From: Bacteroidota bacterium
GTDB lineage: Bacteria > Bacteroidota > Bacteroidia > Flavobacteriales > Flavobacteriaceae
Assembly (NCBI GenBank): GCA_027620655.1
Contig: JAQCDS010000003.1
Coordinates: 177,001-241,000 of the forward strand
DNA length: 64,000 nt
Reading direction: 5' to 3'
The position numbers were made by a program, and so were the translations under genes. The notes beneath the pieces were generated by a model, which did not search any database, had not been told where the DNA came from, and was given only the letters and a program-made list of their open reading frames with translations. This document shows, piece by piece, positions 48,847 through 58,232 of this stretch; the first letter of the stretch is position 1; each line of letters opens with the position of its first letter.

Positions 48847-50472
48847 TTAGTTGGTTGGTTCGGTATAATACACCTTAAGTTTTACTTTTTTATGTTCATT
48901 ACTGGAATTACTCCCATGCATAACAACACTCTTTGGAGAAAGAATATTCCCAGAGGGGATGCCCTTAACATCTTGATCATATTGTTGAAGTTCTTTCATA
49001 TCTGCAGCTCCTACATTGGAAGACACCAGAAGACCAAGTTTTACATTCGTAGAATCGTTAGTTATAATGTTATTAAGGTGGCCCGTAAGACGAACTTTAT
49101 ATTTTTTATGCTCTGTTCCTTGATCGTCCGTTTCTATACTAACAGGAACAAGGTGTGTGTATTTTGAATCAGATGTTGCTGTGTTAACAGAATTATCTAG
49201 GTAATAATCTACAAGAGGAACATTATTGTTCAAGTCATATACAAAAATACGATTTGGATGATCTGCATCGGTACCTGTGATTGATTCGTCAATGTAAAAT
49301 TCTAAATAAGCTTCGTTGATTAATCTCTTTATTGTGGTCTCCTCACCATCATTTTCTCTAAAGTCTGTAATAAAATCATCAAAATCATTCCCCGCTTCAT
49401 CTTCTGAAAAAAGTTCTACAATAGCCATTGAACCTTCGCCACCTTTCAGATACAAGTGTTCATCGCCATCTTGTTCATTGGCGTTTGCAATAGATTGAAG
49501 TATACTAGCATCAAAGTTATTTTCATAAATACTAATGCGGTTGCCGTTAAATCCCATATCATAGGTGCTGTTTCTGGTTGTTACTCCACCATCAGCTCCA
49601 GTGTTATCGTATTTATAATGTAATTTTAAATGTGCATTGCTAGATGCAAAATCTAACTGAATTAAGTTGCCATTATTTGGATCTATGGCTTCAACTTTGA
49701 AGTATAACCCTCGAAAGTGATTGTAAAAATTATTACTATTTGATAGCTCATCGCTATCTTCCTTTTCAAAAAATAATTCTTCCCAAAAATTGGTAGGCAA
49801 TGAAGCTATTTCATCTAATCTTATACGAAGACTTGGGGTTAATGTTGCTGAAGTCTCCATTTCTCCCTCATCATTTTCTTCTGTGAGAACAATTTCTTCA
49901 TTACTTGGAAAGAAACTAGACGTAGTAAATAGCAGTTCCCCTTCTAAGTCTGAAGTGTTGAGCTGTTCAGTACTAGAAAGACTACCATCTGAAAAATAGC
50001 GCTGACTTTCGTCTAAGTCGCTGTTGGGGTCAAAATCGCGTAGCAGAAAATTATTCTTATAAACGGATAGCTTTATGGGGTGCTCTCCATAAAGCGAATC
50101 AATAGTATAAACGGCATCTATTTTCTTAACAGCATATGGAATTGTTAAAACGACAGAATCTAAAACAGGATTGTCGCCAAAGCTTACATTATAATTTTTT
50201 GGTGTTAGTTGCGCCAGAAAATTAACAGCCGTTGATCCAAATAAAGGGTCATTATAATATCCTAAAAAGTTTTTTGGAAGACTATTAGATTGAAATGGCG
50301 TAATACGTTTGTTATAAGTTTTTGCAGGATAAGTTTGGTAATTAATTTCGATATTTGGGGCTCCAACAATTCCAGATCCTAACTCAGAAAATTCTTTTTC
50401 ACAAGCAAAGAAAAAAGATGACACCAAGCCTATTATAAATAACTTTGACAAATTATGCTTCATTTGTTTCAT
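48847..50472 (-). CDS. DUF4270 lipoprotein
   Basis: 541 residues; signal peptide with lipobox FFAC (Cys24) and mature start EKEFSELGSG. The body is beta-rich with acidic stretches (EENDEGEMETSA, SEDEAGNDFDDF). I recognise the DUF4270 family, widely conserved in Bacteroidota, of unknown function. It lies between glmS and the GT5-like gene, 12 and five bases away, so the three form one unit. A cell-envelope role tied to amino-sugar or glycan metabolism is a guess from context. Confidence 0.88.
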   Translation of the reverse strand: MKQMKHNLSKLFIIGLVSSFFFACEKEFSELGSGIVGAPNIEINYQTYPAKTYNKRITPFQSNSLPKNFLGYYNDPLFGSTAVNFLAQLTPKNYNVSFGDNPVLDSVVLTIPYAVKKIDAVYTIDSLYGEHPIKLSVYKNNFLLRDFDPNSDLDESQRYFSDGSLSSTEQLNTSDLEGELLFTTSSFFPSNEEIVLTEENDEGEMETSATLTPSLRIRLDEIASLPTNFWEELFFEKEDSDELSNSNNFYNHFRGLYFKVEAIDPNNGNLIQLDFASSNAHLKLHYKYDNTGADGGVTTRNSTYDMGFNGNRISIYENNFDASILQSIANANEQDGDEHLYLKGGEGSMAIVELFSEDEAGNDFDDFITDFRENDGEETTIKRLINEAYLEFYIDESITGTDADHPNRIFVYDLNNNVPLVDYYLDNSVNTATSDSKYTHLVPVSIETDDQGTEHKKYKVRLTGHLNNIITNDSTNVKLGLLVSSNVGAADMKELQQYDQDVKGIPSGNILSPKSVVMHGSNSSNEHKKVKLKVYYTEPTN

Positions 50473-50484
50473 AAAATATTGGGG

Positions 50485-51294
50485 CTAATTTAAAATTTCA
50501 GTAGTATAAAAATCGGTATATGCTTCTGCAAACTCTTCGGGGTACTGGTAGTCCAAAACAGGTTTATCGATATCATTTATATATGTTTCCAACTCCTTTG
50601 GAAGTTCTTTTGATCCTTTAATCAGTCCGTCTGAAAAATCAATAGCCGTTTTAATTAGGTTGACATAATTTGGAGGGTTTAAATTCTGAAGATGATTGTC
50701 TTCAATTTCATCAAACTTAACCTTGTTAATTAATTCATTGTTTAACTCTTCATCAAAGCTTTGCCCATATACAGAGGTTACAATTTTGCTGTCATTAAAA
50801 AGCGGTTCGTCTTTGTAATATTCTTTTAAATACAGTGGTAATAATGATGCCATCCATCCATGGACATGTATGATATCTGGCGCCCAATTGAGCTTTTTAA
50901 CCGTTTCAATAACACCTTTTGCGAAGAAAATGGCGCGTTCATCATTGTCCTCAAATAATTTTCCATCTTCGTCTGTAAACGTGGCTTTTCTTTTAAAATA
51001 ATCTTCATTATCGATAAAGTAAACCTGAATTCTTTCTTTTGGAATAGATGCAACTTTGATAATTAGTGGCATATCTAAGTCATTGACAACCAAATTAATT
51101 CCCGATAAACGAATGACTTCGTGAAGTTGATGGCGTCGTTCATTGATGTTTCCATAGCGTGGCATGAATATTCGTATTTGCCCCCCTTGTTTATTAACCA
51201 TTCTTGGAGCTTCAAAGGACATAGAAGAAATCTCTGTTTCAGGTAAATAGGGAATTACTTCTGATGATACGTACAATATTCTCTTATCTTTCAT
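50485..51294 (-). CDS. Stand-alone GT5-like domain (half-length glycogen-synthase homologue)
   Basis: 269 residues resembling only the N-terminal domain of GT5 glycogen/starch synthases (ILYVSSEVIPYLPE, QIRIFMPRYGNINERRHQL, PDIIHVHGWMASLLPLY). True GlgA is about 480 residues with a C-terminal GT-B half that binds ADP-glucose; this is missing. The nucleotide-sugar motif KxGGL is replaced by PETEISSM, so the Lys is lost. It is therefore unlikely to make glycogen on its own. It heads the operon GT5-like/DUF4270/glmS, divergent from panC. A TACTTTTG -7 box may lie at 51331-51338. Confidence 0.82.
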   Translation of the reverse strand: MKDKRILYVSSEVIPYLPETEISSMSFEAPRMVNKQGGQIRIFMPRYGNINERRHQLHEVIRLSGINLVVNDLDMPLIIKVASIPKERIQVYFIDNEDYFKRKATFTDEDGKLFEDNDERAIFFAKGVIETVKKLNWAPDIIHVHGWMASLLPLYLKEYYKDEPLFNDSKIVTSVYGQSFDEELNNELINKVKFDEIEDNHLQNLNPPNYVNLIKTAIDFSDGLIKGSKELPKELETYINDIDKPVLDYQYPEEFAEAYTDFYTTEILN

Positions 51295-51398
51295 AAATTC
51301 ATCTTCTTAGTGTTATCAACAAAAATCATGCAAAAGTACAAAATTTTATGCAGATTAACGCTAATAGCTTAAGTTTGCAGGCCGTTAATTTTCAAATG

Positions 51399-52250
51399 AT
51401 GAAAGTTTTTGCAAGAAAACACGCGCTAAATACTTTATTGGCGCAAAAAAAAGAAGAGAGTTTTCAGCTTGGTTTGGTGCCTACTATGGGTGCTTTGCAT
51501 CAAGGGCATTTGTCATTAATTCAAAGTGCATTGAAAGACAATGATTGTGTTGTGGTTAGTATTTTTGTCAACCCTACTCAATTTAATAATGCTTCCGATT
51601 TGAATCATTACCCAAGAACTTTAGAGGCAGATATAAAAAAACTCAAAACATTATCATCGCCAAATATTATGGTTTATGCTCCTGAAGCAGAAGATATTTA
51701 CGGTACTACTATTTCAAAACAATCTTTTAATTTTGATGGTTTAGAACATCAAATGGAAGGAAAATTTAGACCAGGACATTTTGATGGTGTGGGTACGGTT
51801 GTCCAACGCTTATTTGAAATTGTTCAGCCAAATAATGCATATTTTGGCGAGAAAGATTTTCAGCAGTTGGCTATCATCAGAAAATTGGTAGAGCTTACAA
51901 AATTTCCTGTAAAAATAGTGGGCTGTCCAATTTCAAGAGAAAAAAACGGCCTGGCAATGAGTTCAAGAAATGTGCGTTTAACAGATATAGAACAGACTCA
52001 TGCGGCCAAAATTTTTAGCGTTTTAAAAACAACTAAAGAAAAATTTGGCACAGAAGATGCCACTAAAATTAAAGAATGGGTGGATCAACAATTTGAAAAC
52101 GACCCTATTTTAACATTAGAATATTTTGAAATTTCAAATGAATTGACACTTGAGCCAATAGATGAAAAACAAGACAAAATGAAGTATCGTGCCTTTATAG
52201 CAGTCTATGTTCGAGAGGTTCGATTGATTGATAATATCGCATTAAATTAA
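51399..52250 (+). CDS. panC: Pantothenate synthetase
   Basis: About 283 residues; joins pantoate and beta-alanine. Motifs: [42 protein letters not shown] and SSRNVRL. The frame opens at 51348, but a -7-like box TAAGTTTG at 51370-51377 would fall inside a gene starting there, and family alignment begins near [10 protein letters not shown], so I start at 51399 (ATG 51396 is equally possible). panD follows. Confidence 0.93.
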   Translation: MKVFARKHALNTLLAQKKEESFQLGLVPTMGALHQGHLSLIQSALKDNDCVVVSIFVNPTQFNNASDLNHYPRTLEADIKKLKTLSSPNIMVYAPEAEDIYGTTISKQSFNFDGLEHQMEGKFRPGHFDGVGTVVQRLFEIVQPNNAYFGEKDFQQLAIIRKLVELTKFPVKIVGCPISREKNGLAMSSRNVRLTDIEQTHAAKIFSVLKTTKEKFGTEDATKIKEWVDQQFENDPILTLEYFEISNELTLEPIDEKQDKMKYRAFIAVYVREVRLIDNIALN

Positions 52251-52259
52251 TTACCTTTG
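52228..52259 (+). promoter_or_regulatory. Bacteroidota-type promoter directly before panD
   Basis: TTG at 52228-52230, 21 bases, then TACCTTTG at 52252-52259. The panD ATG begins at 52264, only five bases after the box, so transcription would start at or next to the start codon. The promoter lies over the panC stop codon. Confidence 0.65.
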
Positions 52260-52263
52260 CAGC

Positions 52264-52614
52264 ATGCAAATACACGTTGTTAAATCAAAAATTCACCGCG
52301 TCAAAGTTACCGGCGCTGATTTAAATTATATTGGAAGTATCACCATCGATGAAGATTTGATGGATGCTGCTAATATTGTTCAAGGTGAAAAAATCCAAGT
52401 TGTTAATAATAACAACGGCGAACGCCTAGAAACCTATGTTATTCCAGGCCCAAGAAAATCTGGTGAAATTACACTTAATGGAGCTGCCGCTCACAAAGTA
52501 AATATTGGAGATGTTTTGATTTTAATCACTTATGCAATGATGAGTCAAGAAGAAGCCAAAACATTCAAACCCTCTTTGGTTTTTCCTGATGAAGCTACAA
52601 ACCTTTTGAAATAA
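52264..52614 (+). CDS. panD: Aspartate 1-decarboxylase
   Basis: 116 residues; makes beta-alanine from aspartate for pantothenate. The proenzyme cleaves itself between Gly24 and Ser25 (NYIGSITI) to give the pyruvoyl group. Tyr in [15 protein letters not shown] ITYAMM and the [10 protein letters not shown] region are typical. It follows panC by 13 bases and may also use its own promoter at 52228-52259, possibly as a leaderless message. Confidence 0.96.
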   Translation: MQIHVVKSKIHRVKVTGADLNYIGSITIDEDLMDAANIVQGEKIQVVNNNNGERLETYVIPGPRKSGEITLNGAAAHKVNIGDVLILITYAMMSQEEAKTFKPSLVFPDEATNLLK

Positions 52615-52619
52615 TTCTA

Positions 52620-53582
52620 TTGAATACACCCGTTAAATCCATCCTAAAAATTGCATTACCACTTTTACTAGGAGGGATTTTGGTATGGTATTCATTACAA
52701 AAAATACCCATTGAAACACTTATAGTATATTTCAAAAATGCCAATTATTTATGGATTGGTTTAGGTGTTTTTCTGGGGATTTTAAGTCACATATCTCGTG
52801 CCTATCGCTGGAAATTTATGATAGAGCCTATGGGATATACTTTGGGTTTCCCCAATAGTCTAATGGCCGTGTTTTCAGCCTATCTCATCAACTATACAGT
52901 ACCACGGGCGGGCGAAGTTTCTCGGGCTACAATTCTTGCAAATTATGAAGGAGTTCCTTTTGAAAAAGGTTTTGGAACTATTGTTGCCGAACGTGTTGCA
53001 GATGCTCTTGTAATGTTTTTGATTGTGATTATAACTTTTTTTCTAGAATTTGACTTTATATACAATTTTCTGTTCGCTGGCATAAACTTTAAAAATCAAT
53101 GGTTATTTTTAATATTTATTATCGCAATCCTTTTTGGACTATATTTAATATTTAAAAAAGGAGAACATCCACTTATACTTAAATTAAAAGCCTTTTTTCT
53201 AGGATTTCTGGAGGGGGTTCTAAGCATTTTTAAAATGAAAAAGAAATGGGCATTTATTGCTCATACACTTTTTATTTGGGGAATGTATGTAATGATGTTT
53301 TATGTGACCACATTTTCTCTTGATGCAATTTCAAACCTCCCATTTTCGGCAGTTCTAATAGGCTTTATTGCAGCAGGGTTTAGTATTGCTCTTACAAACG
53401 GAGGTATAGGAGCCTATCCACTAGCTATTTATGCTGCATTTTCAATTTTTGATATTGCCGAAGGTCCTAGTCTTGCTTTTGGTTGGATCATGTGGACTTC
53501 ACAAACTGTAATGCTTGTTGTTTTAGGGGGTGTATCTCTAATTTTATTGCCTTTTTATAATAAATTCAACTCAAAGCATTAA
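52620..53582 (+). CDS. Lysylphosphatidylglycerol-synthase-like membrane protein (UPF0104)
   Basis: 320 residues, about eight membrane helices, TTG start at 52620, five bases after panD. Family blocks include the SHISRAYRWKFMIEPMGY loop, INYTVPRAGEVSRATIL and ERVADALVMFLI. This is the flippase-like half of the AglD/MprF superfamily without a transferase domain, so it is expected to move or bind a lipid-linked substrate rather than make lysyl-PG. Substrate unknown. Confidence 0.88.
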   Translation: MNTPVKSILKIALPLLLGGILVWYSLQKIPIETLIVYFKNANYLWIGLGVFLGILSHISRAYRWKFMIEPMGYTLGFPNSLMAVFSAYLINYTVPRAGEVSRATILANYEGVPFEKGFGTIVAERVADALVMFLIVIITFFLEFDFIYNFLFAGINFKNQWLFLIFIIAILFGLYLIFKKGEHPLILKLKAFFLGFLEGVLSIFKMKKKWAFIAHTLFIWGMYVMMFYVTTFSLDAISNLPFSAVLIGFIAAGFSIALTNGGIGAYPLAIYAAFSIFDIAEGPSLAFGWIMWTSQTVMLVVLGGVSLILLPFYNKFNSKH

Positions 53583-53658
53583 GCAAAACAAACTTTGGTT
53601 TAACTTCTTTTTTTTAACCGATTTCATTAACTTGGCACTTCAAATTAATGCTAATATA

Positions 53659-54798
53659 ATGAGACGATTAATCTTTTTTGCAATGTTTTGTACAACATCT
53701 CTTTTTGCACAAACTCAATACGAATACATCGAATCAGATCAGCTAGGGTCTCGAGAACTAAAAATACAATTGCCTAGGAACTATGAAGAAAACGCTGAAA
53801 AGTTTTACCCATTAATATTAGTATTAGATGGTGATTTTCTTTTTGAAATTGTAGCGGGGAATGTGGATTATACCTCCTATTGGGACGACATGCCAGAAGC
53901 GTTGGTCGTAGGGGTTAATCAAGATGGAACAAGGTCCGATGATTTGTTTCTTTCTGACGCTACTTTTTTCCCTACCCAAGGCGGTGCAAAATTTTATGAA
54001 TTTTTAGGTGCAGAGCTAGTGCCATTTTTAGAAGAAAATTACAGAGTAGGAGATTTTAAAGTTGCAGTTGGACATGGTGAATCAGCAAATTTTATTAATT
54101 TCTTTAGCTTTCGAAAAGTACCACTATTTCAGGCCTATATCGCTTTAAGTCCAAGCATGTCGCCATACATGGATACCAATCTTAAAGAGAGATTAACAGA
54201 TTTAAAATCTCCACTCTTTTATTATATGTCAACAGCCAGTGAAGATTTTAGAGAAGAACGCAAAAAAATTTCTGAGCTAAACACCAAATTAGAAACCATA
54301 ACATCTGACAATTTATTTTATGAGTTTGATAATTTTGAAGGGCTAGATCACTATGGACTAGTCAACACTTCTATACCAAACGCCCTACAACACATTTTTT
54401 TAATATATCAACCAATTTCACGTTCTGAATACAAAAATTATATTCTAACGTTGGAAACATCTCCAGTAGATTATTTAATCGAAAAATATGAAAAAATAAA
54501 AACTCTTTTTGGTATTGAAAAGCTAATTCTTCTTAATGATTTTCGAGCTATAGCTACGGCTATTACTAAAAATGAACGGTTTGAATATTTTAAGGATTTA
54601 GGAAAATTGGCCCGCGAATCTTATCCAGAATCCCTCTTAAACAATTATTACATGGGGCGCTTCTACGAAGCGACTGGGAATCCAAAAAAAGCCATGAAAA
54701 CCTATCGTGAAGCCTATATTTATCAAGAAATTGATGGTATTACAAAAGACGAATTATTGGAGAGAGCCGATCGAATACAAGCAGAATTTGGGTACTAA
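53659..54798 (+). CDS. Esterase-D-like alpha/beta-hydrolase-fold protein, nucleophile apparently missing
   Basis: 379 residues from ATG 53659, which gives a signal peptide (MRRLIFFAMFCTTSLFAQ); the frame opens earlier at a TTG. The body follows PF00756 esterases (PLILVLDGDFLFEIVAGNVDY, DDMPEALVVGVNQDG). At the nucleophile elbow, where GHSxG is expected, it reads GHGES (138-142): the Ser position is Gly140. The C-terminal 90 residues look helical, TPR-like (YYMGRFYEATGNPKKAMKTY). It may be an inactive binding protein. It overlaps radA by one base. Confidence 0.8.
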   Translation: MRRLIFFAMFCTTSLFAQTQYEYIESDQLGSRELKIQLPRNYEENAEKFYPLILVLDGDFLFEIVAGNVDYTSYWDDMPEALVVGVNQDGTRSDDLFLSDATFFPTQGGAKFYEFLGAELVPFLEENYRVGDFKVAVGHGESANFINFFSFRKVPLFQAYIALSPSMSPYMDTNLKERLTDLKSPLFYYMSTASEDFREERKKISELNTKLETITSDNLFYEFDNFEGLDHYGLVNTSIPNALQHIFLIYQPISRSEYKNYILTLETSPVDYLIEKYEKIKTLFGIEKLILLNDFRAIATAITKNERFEYFKDLGKLARESYPESLLNNYYMGRFYEATGNPKKAMKTYREAYIYQEIDGITKDELLERADRIQAEFGY

Positions 54799-56156
54799 TG
54801 GCAAAGTTAAAAACAACATTTTTTTGTCAAAATTGTGGCGCTCAATATGCGAAATGGCAGGGCCAATGTACATCCTGTAAATCGTGGAATACAATTGTTG
54901 AGGAAGTTGTACAAAAACCAAACAAAAGCAACTGGAAATCTTCGACTTCTCTTTTAAAGGAACGCGTGTCAAAACCATTAAAAATTTCTGAAATTGATAC
55001 GAGTAAAACACCAAGATTAAACACCACAGACAATGAACTCAATAGAGTTTTAGGTGGTGGAATTGTTCCTGGATCGTTGATACTACTTGGAGGAGAGCCA
55101 GGCATTGGGAAAAGCACACTTATGCTTCAATTATCATTAAAATTGCCCTACAAGACTTTATATGTTTCTGGGGAAGAAAGCCAAAAACAAATCAAACTCC
55201 GCGCAGAGCGTATTCATCCAAATGGCGAGCAATGCTATATTTTAACCGAAACCAAAACCCAGCACATTTTCAAGCAAATTGAAAGTCTAGGACCAGATAT
55301 TTTAGTCATAGATTCTATTCAAACACTACAAAGCGATTTTATAGAAGCTTCGGCCGGTAGCGTTTCTCAAATAAAACAATGCACTTCTGAATTGATGAAA
55401 TTTGCTAAAGAAACAGCCACACCAGTTATTCTCATTGGGCATATTACAAAAGATGGAAGTATTGCTGGCCCAAAAATTTTAGAGCATATGGTGGATACTG
55501 TTTTACAGTTTGAAGGCGATAGAAATCATGTCTTTAGAATATTGCGGGCCCACAAAAACCGCTTTGGATCTACACACGAATTAGGAATTTATGAAATGCA
55601 AGGGAGTGGGCTTAAGGAAGTTCAAAACCCCTCGGAGATTTTAATTTCTAAGAAAGACAGTACACTTTCTGGCAATGCTATTGCAGTTACATTAGAAGGG
55701 ATGCGCCCACTGTTAGTTGAGGTGCAAGCTTTGGTGAGTTCTGCAGTTTATGGAACGCCTCAACGAAGTGCAACAGGATTTAATGCCAAACGACTTAATA
55801 TGTTGTTGGCAGTATTGGAAAAACGAGCAGGGTTTCGACTTGGCGCAAAAGATGTTTTTCTAAACATTACTGGAGGTATAACTGTTGATGATCCTGCTAT
55901 AGATTTGGCCGTTGTTGCTGCAATTTTATCCTCAAATAATGATGATGCGATAACAGAAAATTTTTGTTTTGCAGCAGAAGTAGGCTTATCCGGTGAAATA
56001 CGCCCTGTACAACGTGTTGACCAGCGTATTATGGAGGCCGAAAAACTTGGGTTTGAGACCATTTTTATTGCAAAGCACAATAAGTTTAGTCTAAAATCGA
56101 CTAAAATTCAAATTCAATTGTTGTCAAAAATAGAAGATTTGTTGAATTTTATTTAG
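54798..56156 (+). CDS. radA: DNA repair protein RadA
   Basis: 452 residues, a RecA-like helicase that extends branch migration in recombination. The N-terminal zinc finger uses Cys10, 13, 24 and 27 (FFCQNCGAQ, GQCTSCKSW). Walker A is GGEPGIGKST, the RadA motif is HKNRFGST, and a Lon-like C-terminal domain follows (GGITVDDPAIDLAVVAAIL). The end faces the converging bacilliredoxin gene across a shared terminator. Confidence 0.96.
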   Translation: MAKLKTTFFCQNCGAQYAKWQGQCTSCKSWNTIVEEVVQKPNKSNWKSSTSLLKERVSKPLKISEIDTSKTPRLNTTDNELNRVLGGGIVPGSLILLGGEPGIGKSTLMLQLSLKLPYKTLYVSGEESQKQIKLRAERIHPNGEQCYILTETKTQHIFKQIESLGPDILVIDSIQTLQSDFIEASAGSVSQIKQCTSELMKFAKETATPVILIGHITKDGSIAGPKILEHMVDTVLQFEGDRNHVFRILRAHKNRFGSTHELGIYEMQGSGLKEVQNPSEILISKKDSTLSGNAIAVTLEGMRPLLVEVQALVSSAVYGTPQRSATGFNAKRLNMLLAVLEKRAGFRLGAKDVFLNITGGITVDDPAIDLAVVAAILSSNNDDAITENFCFAAEVGLSGEIRPVQRVDQRIMEAEKLGFETIFIAKHNKFSLKSTKIQIQLLSKIEDLLNFI

Positions 56157-56172
56157 GAATGCTAAAGAACTA

Positions 56173-56203
56173 AAAAAAGCCCTGAAAATTTAAGGGCTTT
56201 TTT
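56173..56203. terminator. Bidirectional terminator between radA and bacilliredoxin gene
   Basis: AAAAAAGCCCT at 56173-56183 pairs with AGGGCTTTTTT at 56193-56203 around a 9-base loop. A- and T-runs on both sides let it end both converging genes. Confidence 0.85.
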
Positions 56204-56206
56204 AAT

Positions 56207-56617
56207 TTAACAATACTCGTTATAAGCATTGATTAGATTTTCTGCAATCAGTTCTGCTGGGCGTCCTTCAATATGGTGGCGCTCAAGCATGTGTACCAAT
56301 TCGCCGTCCTTAAATAATGCCATACATGGCGAGCTTGGAGGGAAAGGAATCATATGTTCACGGGCTTTATCTACAGCTTCTTTATCAACGCCAGCAAAAA
56401 CGGTTACTGTTTGTGTTGGTCGTTTTTCGTTTTGTAAACTTTGTATAGCCCCTGGGCGTGCATTAGCAGCAGCACATCCACAAACAGAATTGACAACAAC
56501 AAGTGTTGTCCCTGGTTTTGCCAAAGCATTATCAACGGCTTCAGCGCTATATAATTCTTCAAATCCTAATTGCGTAAGGTGTTCACGCATGGGTTTTACT
56601 AACTCAGCTGGATACAT
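56207..56617 (-). CDS. brxA: Bacilliredoxin (BrxA/BrxB, YphP/YqiW family)
   Basis: 136 residues from ATG 56617 (MYPAELVKPMREHL). The open frame runs 12 codons further to 56653, but a -7 box TATCTTTG at 56643-56650 would then sit at the start codon, so the shorter form fits. The CGC active-site motif (NSVCGCAAANARPGA) is intact. These thiol proteins swap with bacillithiol in Firmicutes. Many Bacteroidota also have this system, but no bshABC genes are in the window. Confidence 0.92.
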   Translation of the reverse strand: MYPAELVKPMREHLTQLGFEELYSAEAVDNALAKPGTTLVVVNSVCGCAAANARPGAIQSLQNEKRPTQTVTVFAGVDKEAVDKAREHMIPFPPSSPCMALFKDGELVHMLERHHIEGRPAELIAENLINAYNEYC

Positions 56618-56761
56618 AAATTTATTTTTAATAATTAAAGCACAAAGATACATAAATGCATTTCAAGTTGTATGGCTTCAAAAAAGATATAAATGTTAAA
56701 TTCAATTTAAAAAAACAAACTTATTTGCGTAGGTTTGAATGTTGAATTTTTAATTTAATTT

Positions 56762-57490
56762 ATGAGTTTTGCAAAATGGATTGGAGCTTCTGTAGGGTGG
56801 TCTTTTGGTGGCCCCATAGGGGCAATTATTGGATTAGCTTTGGGAAGTTTAATAGATGGTTCGTCTTCAAAAACAAAGAGATATACTAGATCAAAAGCAC
56901 CAACACAATCTGGAGATTTTGAAGTAAGTTTACTCATTTTGTCTTCATTAGTGATCAAAGCGGATGGCAAACAAGACCAACGAGAATTGGATTTTGTACG
57001 TCATCAATTTGTACAAATGTATGGTAAGGATCGGGCTAACCATGCCTTTAGATTATTTAAAGAAATAAACAAACAGTCCAATATTTCGCTACGTCAAGTT
57101 TGTTTACAAATTCAGCAAATGATGGATCATGCTTCGCGTTTACAATTGCTTCATTTTTTGTTTGGAATCGCAAAGTCCGATGGTCATGTTGCAGCGAGTG
57201 AAGTCTCTGTTATAGAACGTATAGCCAATTATTTAAGAATAAATCATAGAGATTATGAAAGTATAAAAGCGATGTTTTATAATGCTAGTAATAATGCCTA
57301 TAAAATACTAGAACTCGAAAAAGGCGCAACTCCACAAGACATCAAAAAAGCCTATAGACGAATGGCCAAAAAGTATCATCCAGATAAGGTGCAACATTTA
57401 GGGCCTGAGCATCAAAAAGGCGCTGAAGAAAAATTTAGAAAAGTTCAGGAGGCTTACGAGCAAATTCAAAAGGAAATAGGATTTAAATAG
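56762..57490 (+). CDS. TerB and DnaJ domain co-chaperone (DjlA-like)
   Basis: 242 residues: a Gly-rich hydrophobic N-terminal segment ([21 protein letters not shown]), a TerB-like helical domain (about 50-175, [22 protein letters not shown]) and a C-terminal J domain with the HPD motif ([10 protein letters not shown]). It resembles DjlA, a membrane-tethered DnaK partner. TAggTTTG at 56730-56737 is a possible -7 box, without a matching -33. Confidence 0.9.
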   Translation: MSFAKWIGASVGWSFGGPIGAIIGLALGSLIDGSSSKTKRYTRSKAPTQSGDFEVSLLILSSLVIKADGKQDQRELDFVRHQFVQMYGKDRANHAFRLFKEINKQSNISLRQVCLQIQQMMDHASRLQLLHFLFGIAKSDGHVAASEVSVIERIANYLRINHRDYESIKAMFYNASNNAYKILELEKGATPQDIKKAYRRMAKKYHPDKVQHLGPEHQKGAEEKFRKVQEAYEQIQKEIGFK

Positions 57491-57525
57491 AGGTCTTAAA
57501 ATCAATTTTTTGGAATTAATTTAAA

Positions 57526-57541
57526 TTTAGGCAAGTCTAAA
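57526..57541. promoter_or_regulatory. Candidate operator for the DtxR-type regulator
   Basis: TTTAGGCAAGTCTAAA is a dyad with six of eight symmetrical pairs (TTTAG / CTAAA arms). It lies 34 bases before the regulator ATG and nine bases upstream of a -7-like TATATTTG (57550-57557), where a repressor would block RNA polymerase. It resembles DtxR/MntR-type operators in form. Confidence 0.5.
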
Positions 57542-57574
57542 AATTTACTTATATTTGTATAAATTTAAAGGACA

Positions 57575-58231
57575 ATGGTAACTTTTTCTGAAGAAAACTA
57601 TTTAAAAGCAATTTATCATTTGGCGATGCGCAATGACGCATTGGTGAGTACAAATGGCATTGCCAAAAAAATGCATACCAAAGCGTCTTCTGCAACGGAT
57701 ATGATAAAAAAACTTTCAGAAAAAGGTCTTGTTAATTATCAAAAATATAAGGGAGTTCATTTGACAGAAAAAGGGCGATTGGCTGCTGTATCTGTAATAA
57801 GAAAACACCGCTTGTGGGAAGTATTTTTGGTCAAAAAACTTAATTTTTCTTGGGATGAGGTTCATGAAGTTGCAGAACAATTGGAGCATATCAAATCGGA
57901 GAAGCTGACTCAACAATTGGATGTGTTTTTAGAGTATCCTACAAAAGATCCTCATGGCGATCCTATTCCCGATTGTGATGGAAATATGCCTTCTACTCAA
58001 AAATTATTATTGTCCAAAATTGAACCCAATAATAGTTGTATTTGTATTGGTGTAAAGGACTCCACATCAAATTTTTTACAATATTTGGATAAGCACAATA
58101 TTGCCTTAGGAACAAAAATAACAGTCATTTCAAAAGAAGCTTTTGATGAATCAATGACTATAAAAATTAATAAAAAGCAATGGGTTATTTCAAAAGAAGT
58201 AACCCATAATTTATTTGTAAAAATTAATTAA
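57575..58231 (+). CDS. DtxR/MntR-family metal-dependent transcriptional regulator
   Basis: 218 residues: N-terminal winged helix (VTFSEENYLKAIYHLAMRN, KASSATDMIKKLSEKGLV), metal-binding and dimerisation helices (HRLWEVFLVKKLNFSWDEVHEVAEQLEH) and a C-terminal FeoA/SH3-like domain. Such proteins repress metal uptake genes when loaded with Fe2+ or Mn2+. The ZIP transporter begins one base after its stop and feo genes are near, so iron or manganese control is likely. A dyad candidate operator lies just upstream at 57526-57541. Confidence 0.92.
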   Translation: MVTFSEENYLKAIYHLAMRNDALVSTNGIAKKMHTKASSATDMIKKLSEKGLVNYQKYKGVHLTEKGRLAAVSVIRKHRLWEVFLVKKLNFSWDEVHEVAEQLEHIKSEKLTQQLDVFLEYPTKDPHGDPIPDCDGNMPSTQKLLLSKIEPNNSCICIGVKDSTSNFLQYLDKHNIALGTKITVISKEAFDESMTIKINKKQWVISKEVTHNLFVKIN

Positions 58232-58232
58232 T

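Noticed and set aside
50485..51294. GT5-like gene as a frameshifted full glycogen synthase
   Set aside because: No remains of the C-terminal GT-B half are seen in any frame downstream; the DUF4270 gene follows after 12 bases.
56229..56699. 156-residue plus-strand frame opposite the bacilliredoxin gene
   Set aside because: It is a shadow of a conserved CGC-motif protein on the other strand.
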